From positions 371,658-435,657 of the forward strand of contig NZ_BMUE01000005.1 in assembly GCF_014650035.1 (NCBI RefSeq): DNA of 64,000 bases. The letters are read 5' to 3'. The notes beneath the pieces were generated by a model. That model worked only from the letters and a program-made list of their open reading frames with translations. It had not been told where the DNA came from and searched no databases. Source of the DNA: Streptomyces lucensis JCM 4490 (GTDB lineage: Bacteria > Actinomycetota > Actinomycetes > Streptomycetales > Streptomycetaceae). Positions 58,083 through 64,000 of the stretch are shown here, one piece after another (within the stretch, counting starts at the first letter, position 1; every line of letters starts with the position of its first letter). The translations under genes and the position numbers were made by a program.

Positions 58083-60050
58083 ATGTCGACCGCGAACCCC
58101 CAGCCGCTCTGGCAGCCCGATCCCGAGAGGATCGCCCAGGCGCGTATCACCCAGTTCCAGGCATGGGCCGCCGAGCACCACGGCGCCCCGGCCGAGGGAG
58201 GCTACCCGGCGCTGCACCGGTGGTCGGTCGACCAGCTGGACACGTTCTGGAACGCCCTCACGGAGTGGTTCGACGTACGGTTCTCGGCCCCTGCCACGCG
58301 CGTCCTCGGCGACCGCTCGATGCCGGGCGCCCAGTGGTTCCCCGGAGCCACCCTCAACTACAGCGAACACGCCCTGCGCGCCGCCGCCGACCGCCCGGAC
58401 GAGCCCGCGCTCCTGTACGTGGACGAGACGCACGAGCCGAGCCCGGTGACCTGGTCCGAGCTGCGCCGTCAGGTCGGCTCCCTCGCCGCCGCACTGCGCG
58501 ACCTCGGCGTAAGCCCCGGCGACCGGGTCAGCGGCTACCTCCCGAACGTCCCCCAGGCGGTAGTCGCCCTCCTCGCGACGGCCGCCGTGGGCGCCGTGTG
58601 GACCTCCTGCGCCCCCGACTTCGGCGCTCGCAGCGTCCTCGACCGCTTCCAGCAGGTCGAACCCGTCGTCCTGTTCACCGTCGACGGCTACCGCTACGGC
58701 GGCAAGGAGCACGACCGCCGCGAGATCGTCGCCGAGCTGCGCCGCGAGCTGCCCACGCTGCGCGCCGTCGTCCACATCCCGGTCCTCGGCACCGAGGCGC
58801 CCGAGGGCGCGCTGGAGTGGTCCGCCCTGACGGCGGGGGACCGCGAACCCGTCTTCGAGCAGGTCCCGTTCGACCACCCGCTGTGGGTGCTGTACTCGTC
58901 CGGCACGACCGGCCTGCCCAAGGCCATCGTCCAGTCCCAGGGCGGCATCCTCGTCGAGCACCTCAAGCAGCTCGGGCTGCACTGCGACCTCGGTCCCGGG
59001 GACCGCTTCTTCTGGTACACCTCGACCGGCTGGATGATGTGGAACTTCCTCGTCTCCGGCCTGCTCACCGGAACGACGATCATCCTGTACGACGGCAGCC
59101 CGGGCTACCCCGACACCGGCGCCCAGTGGCGGATCGCCGAACGCACCGGAGCCACCCTCTACGGCACCTCGGCCGCCTACGTCATGGCCTGCCGCAAGGC
59201 GGGCGTGCACCCGGCCCGGGACTTCGACCTCTCCCGGGTCCAGTGCGTCGCCACCACCGGCTCCCCCCTGCCGCCCGACGGCTTCCGCTGGCTGCACGAC
59301 GAGGTCCGCGACGACCTGTGGATCGCCTCCGTCAGCGGCGGCACCGACGTCTGCTCCTGCTTCGCCGGAGCCGTCCCGACCCTGCCCGTGTACACCGGCG
59401 AACTCCAGGCGCCCGGCCTCGGCACCGACCTGCGGTCCTGGGACCCGAGCGGGCAGCCGCTCATCGACGAGGTCGGGGAACTGGTCGTCACCAACCCCAT
59501 GCCGTCCATGCCGATCCGCTTCTGGAACGACCCCGACGGCAGCCGCTACCACGACAGCTACTTCGACACCTATCCCGGCGTCTGGCGCCACGGCGACTGG
59601 ATCACCGTCACCTCACGCGGATCCGTGATCATCCACGGCCGCTCCGACTCCACCCTCAACCGGCAGGGTGTGCGCATGGGCTCGGCCGACATCTACGAGG
59701 TCGTCGAGCGCCTGCCCGAGATCAGGGAATCCCTGGTCATCGGCATCGAACAGCCCGACGGCGGCTACTGGATGCCGCTGTTCGTGCACCTCACACCGGG
59801 GGCCGCCCTCGACGAGGCACTGCTGAAGCGGATCAAGCAGGCCATCCGCGAACAGCTCTCACCGCGGCACGTACCGGACGAGATCATCGAGGTGCCCGGC
59901 GTCCCGCACACCCTCACCGGCAAGCGCATCGAGGTTCCCGTCAAACGACTCCTGCAGGGCACACCGATGGAGAAGGCGGTCAACCCCGGATCCATCGACG
60001 ACCTGGGCCTGCTCGGGTTCTACGAGGAACTCGCCCGCAAACGCGCCTGA
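58083..60050 (+). CDS. Acetoacetyl-CoA synthetase
   Basis: A 655-residue AMP-forming acyl-CoA synthetase of the acetoacetyl-CoA synthetase type (acetoacetate + ATP + CoA to acetoacetyl-CoA). Typical features are PGAQWFPGATLNYSEHAL near the N-terminus, the AMP-binding core YSSGTTGLPKAIVQSQGG, FFWYTSTGWMMWNF, HGRSDSTLNRQGVRMG and the C-terminal catalytic Lys in HTLTGKRIEVPVK. Length matches the family. ATG 58083 follows the divergent gap to GH31. It supplies acetoacetyl-CoA for lipid, PHB or polyketide metabolism. Confidence 0.93.
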   Translation: MSTANPQPLWQPDPERIAQARITQFQAWAAEHHGAPAEGGYPALHRWSVDQLDTFWNALTEWFDVRFSAPATRVLGDRSMPGAQWFPGATLNYSEHALRAAADRPDEPALLYVDETHEPSPVTWSELRRQVGSLAAALRDLGVSPGDRVSGYLPNVPQAVVALLATAAVGAVWTSCAPDFGARSVLDRFQQVEPVVLFTVDGYRYGGKEHDRREIVAELRRELPTLRAVVHIPVLGTEAPEGALEWSALTAGDREPVFEQVPFDHPLWVLYSSGTTGLPKAIVQSQGGILVEHLKQLGLHCDLGPGDRFFWYTSTGWMMWNFLVSGLLTGTTIILYDGSPGYPDTGAQWRIAERTGATLYGTSAAYVMACRKAGVHPARDFDLSRVQCVATTGSPLPPDGFRWLHDEVRDDLWIASVSGGTDVCSCFAGAVPTLPVYTGELQAPGLGTDLRSWDPSGQPLIDEVGELVVTNPMPSMPIRFWNDPDGSRYHDSYFDTYPGVWRHGDWITVTSRGSVIIHGRSDSTLNRQGVRMGSADIYEVVERLPEIRESLVIGIEQPDGGYWMPLFVHLTPGAALDEALLKRIKQAIREQLSPRHVPDEIIEVPGVPHTLTGKRIEVPVKRLLQGTPMEKAVNPGSIDDLGLLGFYEELARKRA

Positions 60051-60196
60051 GCCGCCCGCGTCACCACCCGCGCACAGCCCCGGACCACCCACCGCGCCGA
60101 CGGGTGGGGTCCGGGGCTCCGCCACCGGGCTCCCTCGTTGTCAGTGCCGCCGGTTACGGTGAGTGAGCATTGATCGACTGCGCACCAGGGGGAAAC

Positions 60197-61090
60197 ATGG
60201 CGCACACCGACCACCGGACCATGCGGCGCGTCCTGCACCGGGAGATCGCCGGCACCATCGGCCTGCTCACCGACGAACACGACTTCCGCAGCATGCGGCG
60301 ATACCGCAGCTTCACCTTCGACGACCACGCGACCTATCTGCAGCAGGTCGAAGCCGTCCTCAGGGCCCGCGCCGCCGAGGGCGCCCTCACCACGATCGCC
60401 CTGTTCGACCCCGAGGACTACGCCGCCTACTGCGCCGGAACCGGTCTCGACCCCGAGGCCCCGGCCAGCCGGACGCGGTTCACCGCGGAACTCGCGGCAA
60501 CCGGTCCCACCATTCCCTACGACGGCCGGCCCCTCGCCACTCTCCTGCCCGACCTCGTGGACGAAGCCGTACGCCAGGCCACCTGGGAGTACGCCACCAC
60601 CCTGCTGACCCGCCTCGGCCCCTGCCCCACCTGCGGCGAGGACATCGGCAGGGCCGCCTTCACCCGCGCCTCCGACCTCGTGGTCCGCATCCTCGACGCG
60701 GCACCGCCGGGCGACCGGCACCTCGTGTGCAGCGTCTCCGGAGCACCGGACACACTCGTCTCCGTACTGCACGGCGACCAGGACGCCCACGGCGCCACCC
60801 GCCTCGACGAGGCCGAGGCCCTCGAGTTCACCAGCGTCCTCGCGCTCGGCCTGGCCACCCGCAGCCCCGGCGGTCTCGTCATGCGCACCAGCGCACCCGG
60901 CACGGCCGACCAGGTCTGCGGCTGGCGGCTGCGCGCCGGCGGCCTCGAACCACTCACCGCGTCGGAGGTCTTCGACGCCTACTGCACCGACCCCGAATCC
61001 GGCGATCTCGTCTCCCCGGAGCCCGACGTCGACTACTGCGCAGCACCCGACCTCGGCGAGGGGAACACGGAGGCGGACCACCGCCACTGA
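60197..61090 (+). CDS. Conserved hypothetical protein
   Basis: A 297-residue soluble acidic protein. Notable stretches are RRYRSFTFDDHATYLQQVEAV near the start, FDPEDYAAYCAGTGLDPEAP, and a single CPTCGED pair (about 145). The C-terminal third reads like an alpha/beta domain. I know related Streptomyces proteins only as hypothetical. The ATG has AGGGGGA upstream. It is a single-gene unit, 146 bp after the synthetase, convergent with ptsI. Confidence 0.75.
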   Translation: MAHTDHRTMRRVLHREIAGTIGLLTDEHDFRSMRRYRSFTFDDHATYLQQVEAVLRARAAEGALTTIALFDPEDYAAYCAGTGLDPEAPASRTRFTAELAATGPTIPYDGRPLATLLPDLVDEAVRQATWEYATTLLTRLGPCPTCGEDIGRAAFTRASDLVVRILDAAPPGDRHLVCSVSGAPDTLVSVLHGDQDAHGATRLDEAEALEFTSVLALGLATRSPGGLVMRTSAPGTADQVCGWRLRAGGLEPLTASEVFDAYCTDPESGDLVSPEPDVDYCAAPDLGEGNTEADHRH

Positions 61091-61128
61091 CTCCCGCGCA
61101 CGACGGGCGGGCAGAGGCACCGACGCCA

Positions 61129-61162
61129 CAGGGGCGCCCCACCCGAAGGCGGGACGCCCCTG
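61129..61162. terminator. Bidirectional terminator before ptsI
   Basis: CAGGGGCG (61129-61136) pairs with CGCCCCTG (61155-61162), with a further CCC/GGG pairing inside. It lies between convergent genes. Confidence 0.75.
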
Positions 61163-61197
61163 ATCAGCCGGCACACCGGACGCGCCGACGCCCGCGG

Positions 61198-62868
61198 CTA
61201 CTCGCCGGACAGCACGGCCTGAGCCGCACCGCGCGCCTCCTCGGCGCTGTCCGCGCTCCGCGCGGCCGCCGCGGCCCGCTCGCACTGCGCCAGGGTGAAC
61301 TTCGCCAGCGTCGCCCGTACGTACGGAAGGGACGCCGCACCCATCGACAGGGAGGTGACACCGAGACCGGTCAGCACACAAGCCAGCAGCGGGTCGGAGG
61401 CGGCCTCGCCGCACACGCCGCAGCTCTTGCCCTCGGCCCGGGCGGCCTCGGCGGCCGACGCGACCAGGTCGAGCAGCGCGGGCTGCCACGGGTCCTGCAG
61501 CCGCGAGACCGCACCCACCTGCCGGTCCGCCGCGAAGGTGTACTGCGCGAGGTCATTGGTCCCGAGTGACAGGAACTCCACCTCCCGCAGGATGGAACGT
61601 GCCCGCAGCGCGGCCGAGGGGATCTCCACCATCGCGCCGAACTTGGCGGTCAGCCCCGCCGCACGGCAGGCGTCCGCGAACGCCTTCGCGTCCGCGCGGT
61701 CGGCCACCATGGGCGCCATGACCTCGAGGTGGACGGGCAGCCCCTCGGCGGCCTTCGCCAGCGCGGTCAGCTGCGTCCGCAGCACCTCGGGGTGATCGAG
61801 CAGCGTGCGCAGGCCCCTGACGCCGAGCGCGGGGTTCGGCTCGTCCGCGGGCGTCAGGAAGTCCAGCGGCTTGTCCGCACCCGCGTCCAGCACACGCACG
61901 ACCACGCGGCCCTCGGGGAACGCCTCCAGCACCTGCCGGTAGGCCTCCACCTGCTTCTGCTCGGAAGGAGCGTTCTTGCTGTCGTCCAGGAAGAGGAACT
62001 CGGTACGGAAGAGACCGACGCCCTCGGCACCGGCCTCCACGGCCGCCGGCACGTCCGCCGGGCCGCCGACGTTGGCCAGCAGCGGAACCCTGTGCCCGTC
62101 CGCGGTCGCGCCCGGACCGGTCGAGGCGGCCAGCGCGGCCTTGCGCTCGGCCGCCGCGGCCCGAAGCTCCGCCTTCTTCTCCTCGCTCGGGTTCACGAAG
62201 ACGTCGCCGGTGCTGCCGTCCACGGCGACCACGGTGCCCTCCGTCAGCTCCCCGGCACCCGGCAGCGCGACGACGGCCGGCACGCCCAGCGCACGTGCCA
62301 GGATCGCACTGTGACTGGTCGGACCGCCCTCCTCGGTCACGAAGCCGAGCACCAGCGTGGGGTCGAGCAGTGCCGTGTCGGCGGGAGCCAGGTCCCGCGC
62401 CACGAGCACGTACGGCTCGTCGCTGTCCGGCACGCCCGGCATCGGAACGCCCAGCAGCCGGGCGACGATCCGGTTGCGCACGTCATCGAGGTCGGCCACC
62501 CGCCCGGCGAGGTACTCACCGGCACCGGCCAGCAGCTCCCGGTAGGCCGCCAACGCGTCGTACACCGCGCGCTCGGCCGTGCTGCCGACGGCGATCCGCC
62601 GGTCGACGTCGGCCATCAGCTCGGGGTCCTGGGCCATCATGGCCTGTGCCTCGAGTACGGCCTGGGCCTCGCCTCCCGCCAGGTTGCCGCGCGCCGTCAG
62701 GTCGGCGGCCACGGCGTCCACGGCCTGGCGGGCACGCCCCTGCTCACGCTCCGCCTCCTCGGCGGGAATCTGCTTGGCCGGCGGCTCCAGCACCGCCGTG
62801 CCCATGTGCCGGACCTCGCCGACCGCCACGCCATGGCTCACGCCGACGCCTCGCAGCGTTGTCTCCAT
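61198..62868 (-). CDS. ptsI: PTS Enzyme I
   Basis: A 556-residue phosphoenolpyruvate-protein phosphotransferase, the general energy-coupling enzyme of the PTS. The phosphorylated His186 is in GGPTSHSAILAR. PEP-binding motifs are LFRTEFLFLDD, LDAGADKPLDFL, and SLGTNDLAQYTFAADR with the catalytic Cys in CGVCGEAA. It passes phosphate to HPr (ptsH is not in the window). ATG has GGAG 9 nt upstream. crr is 77 bp upstream in the same operon, controlled by the DasR site at 63512. Confidence 0.97.
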   Translation of the reverse strand: METTLRGVGVSHGVAVGEVRHMGTAVLEPPAKQIPAEEAEREQGRARQAVDAVAADLTARGNLAGGEAQAVLEAQAMMAQDPELMADVDRRIAVGSTAERAVYDALAAYRELLAGAGEYLAGRVADLDDVRNRIVARLLGVPMPGVPDSDEPYVLVARDLAPADTALLDPTLVLGFVTEEGGPTSHSAILARALGVPAVVALPGAGELTEGTVVAVDGSTGDVFVNPSEEKKAELRAAAAERKAALAASTGPGATADGHRVPLLANVGGPADVPAAVEAGAEGVGLFRTEFLFLDDSKNAPSEQKQVEAYRQVLEAFPEGRVVVRVLDAGADKPLDFLTPADEPNPALGVRGLRTLLDHPEVLRTQLTALAKAAEGLPVHLEVMAPMVADRADAKAFADACRAAGLTAKFGAMVEIPSAALRARSILREVEFLSLGTNDLAQYTFAADRQVGAVSRLQDPWQPALLDLVASAAEAARAEGKSCGVCGEAASDPLLACVLTGLGVTSLSMGAASLPYVRATLAKFTLAQCERAAAAARSADSAEEARGAAQAVLSGE

Positions 62869-62945
62869 CTCACCCGTCTCCGTTAGTGCGGCGGGTCCCG
62901 CCGCCGCGGTGGTTGTCCTGGTAGCCGCCCGGGGCGGCGCTGCCC

Positions 62946-63395
62946 TCAGTTCCAGGCGAAGAGGCTGTCGCCGGCCTTGACGTCGCCGCCGTCACGGAGG
63001 TCGGAAAGAGAGTCGGCCGTGGCTTCGAGCGCGACGACGGGGCACACCGGGGACTTGCCGGAGGCCTCCACCGCGGCGGGGTCCCAGCGCACGATGCTCT
63101 GCCCGCGCGTCACCGTGTCGCCCTTGGCGACGAGCAGCTCGAAGCCCTCGCCGTTGAGCTGGACGGTGTCGATACCGAGGTGCGTGAGCACACCGTGCCC
63201 GTTCCCGTCCACGACGACGAAGGCATGCGGGTGCAGGGAGACGATGACGCCGTCCACGGGCGCCACGGCCTCGGAGGGCTCGCGTACGGGGTCGATGGCG
63301 GTGCCCGGGCCGACCATGGCCCCGGAGAAGACCGGATCAGGCACTGCAGCCAGTCCGATGGCACGTCCGGCAAGAGGGGACGTCACGGTGGTCAT
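62946..63395 (-). CDS. crr: PTS EIIA (Crr, glucose type)
   Basis: A 149-residue EIIA-Crr domain. The phospho-acceptor His72 is in GVLTHLGIDTV and the second histidine His57 in LHPHAFVVVD. In S. coelicolor Crr delivers phosphate for GlcNAc uptake via NagE2. ATG has GGGAGG 7 nt upstream. It is the first gene of crr-ptsI and has a dre-type DasR operator about 120 bp upstream. Confidence 0.96.
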   Translation of the reverse strand: MTTVTSPLAGRAIGLAAVPDPVFSGAMVGPGTAIDPVREPSEAVAPVDGVIVSLHPHAFVVVDGNGHGVLTHLGIDTVQLNGEGFELLVAKGDTVTRGQSIVRWDPAAVEASGKSPVCPVVALEATADSLSDLRDGGDVKAGDSLFAWN

Positions 63396-63471
63396 GGGAA
63401 GCCTCCCAGGGAGTGGAGCTGCTTGCGGGCCATCACCGGGTGCCCCGGGCGGCGCACTGAGCAGCAGGCTA

Positions 63472-63500
63472 TGTCAAGTGAACTGGCGGTTCCGTATAGA
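63472..63500 (+). promoter_or_regulatory. Candidate rrn promoter (upstream)
   Basis: TGTCAA (63472-63477) and TATAGA (63495-63500) are 17 nt apart and point towards the 16S gene. Streptomyces rrn operons have several tandem promoters. Confidence 0.55.
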
Positions 63501-63511
63501 AGCTACCAGTA

Positions 63512-63527
63512 AGTGGTCTAGACCACC
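63512..63527. promoter_or_regulatory. DasR operator (dre) upstream of crr
   Basis: AGTGGTCTAGACCACC matches 14 of 16 positions of the DasR consensus and is palindromic. It sits 117 bp ahead of crr and within the rrn promoter array on the other strand. DasR repression of crr-ptsI, relieved by GlcN-6-P, is established in S. coelicolor. Confidence 0.9.
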
Positions 63528-63539
63528 AACCCCCCGGAT

Positions 63540-63569
63540 TTGCACCCGTCTCGAGGCCCCGTGTACAGT
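63540..63569 (+). promoter_or_regulatory. Candidate rrn promoter (middle)
   Basis: TTGCAC (63540-63545) and TACAGT (63564-63569) with an 18-nt spacer form a good vegetative promoter. Confidence 0.7.
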
Positions 63570-63673
63570 CGTACTCCTGCTCGGGCAGAGGGATGTGAAA
63601 GCGTCCTCGCTCGGCAGCACCCAAACTCGTCGGATCCTACTTCTGGATCTCCTTCTGCGTGCCCGCAGGGGGG

Positions 63674-63705
63674 TGGTCAGGAAGACGGAAAAACCCTGAT
63701 AGAGT
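63674..63705 (+). promoter_or_regulatory. Candidate rrn promoter (downstream)
   Basis: A TAGAGT hexamer (63700-63705) is preceded by TGGTCA (63674-63679) at the long spacing of 20 nt. It resembles the known downstream promoter of Streptomyces rrn. Confidence 0.5.
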
Positions 63706-63956
63706 TTGGAACACCGAAGGGAAGCGCCCGGAGGAAAGCCCGAGAGGGTGAGTACAAAGGAAGCGACCGTTCCTTGAGAACTCAACAGCGTGCCAAAAAT
63801 CAACGCCAGATTAGTTGATACCCCGTCTCCGGTCATCACGATCGGGACGAGGTTCCTTTGAAAAACACAGCGAGGACGCTGTGTGCGAGTGGATTATTCC
63901 TCCTCTCGCACCGCTCTCGTGGTGTTGCACCGGCTGAATTACGGCCGAGTAAACAT
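63706..63956 (+). other. rRNA leader with boxA-like element and hairpins
   Basis: This transcribed leader has no gene. TCCTTGAGAACTCAACAGCG (63771-63790) resembles the boxA-type element of Gram-positive rrn leaders. ACACAGCG (63865-63872) pairs with CGCTGTGT (63877-63884), and TGCGAG (63884-63889) can pair with CTCGCA further on; they fit RNase processing structures. Confidence 0.75.
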
Positions 63957-64000
63957 TCACGGAGAGTTTGATCCTGGCTCAGGACGAACGCTGGCGGCGT
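63957..64000 (+). rRNA. rrs: 16S rRNA, first 44 nt
   Basis: The window ends inside the 16S rRNA gene. The conserved start GGAGAGTTTGATCCTGGCTC (63961-63980), with the adjoining CAGGACGAACGCTGGCGGCG, is unmistakable. The exact mature 5' end may differ by a few nt. Confidence 0.97.

Overview
The window is high-GC chromosomal DNA (GC-rich third codon positions, GTG starts, long hairpin terminators) from a Streptomyces. The diagnostic genes are rbpA, ppm1, smeA-sffA, a conservon, crr-ptsI with a DasR-type operator, a secreted GH18 chitinase and a 16S rRNA start. From memory, the gene order matches the S. coelicolor core region around SCO1437 down to SCO1390, read in reverse. No insertion sequence, prophage, CRISPR array, tRNA or biosynthetic gene cluster was seen. 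Family names come from motif recognition, not from database searches.

Layout. 0-11.8 kb: a 3' gene fragment, two coupled CNNM/CBS membrane proteins, an EccA-like AAA ATPase, a uridine-kinase-like P-loop protein without an ordinary start codon, a helical-repeat protein with an APC permease, a Tat-exported C39-like peptidase, a tiny membrane protein, and a chitinase whose promoter spacer is a DasR site. 12-19 kb: acyl-CoA dehydrogenase, two small hypothetical proteins, an Lrp regulator, a YtcJ-type amidohydrolase, ppm1-fxsA behind a long structured leader, and rbpA with a textbook sigma-R promoter. 19-25.6 kb: a three-gene operon (yczE, glycerophosphodiesterase, UMF1-type MFS) divergent from its probable MocR regulator, then the sporulation operon smeA-sffA. 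25.8-28 kb: an ankyrin protein, a candidate 19-codon leader peptide and a HEAT-like protein. 28-33 kb: 5-oxoprolinase genes pxpABC, an MFS transporter, and a divergent GntR regulator with a clear operator.

33-40.3 kb holds the most unusual system: three collinear genes (509, 297 and 1554 aa) resembling a Wadjet/MukBEF-type condensin, but with no nuclease subunit (JetD/MksG). 40.3-50.2 kb: an IclR regulator, a membrane protein, and a conservon (sensor kinase, roadblock, DUF742, GTPase) interrupted by a full-length fused HyuA-HyuB oxoprolinase whose end overlaps the GTPase gene. 50-63.4 kb: glpF-glpK, an EAL-CBS-GGDEF protein with degenerate motifs, a NUDIX hydrolase, a GH31 protein lacking the acid/base Asp, acetoacetyl-CoA synthetase, a conserved hypothetical, and ptsI-crr. 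The last 560 bp hold a DasR operator, several rrn promoters, the rRNA leader and the first 44 nt of 16S rRNA.

Functional themes: sugar and aminosugar control (DasR sites at chitinase and crr, PTS, glpFK), oxoproline metabolism by two routes, sporulation and envelope proteins (SmeA/SffA, Ppm1), transcription stress control (RbpA), and a chromosomally embedded SMC-like complex that could act in DNA maintenance or plasmid defence.
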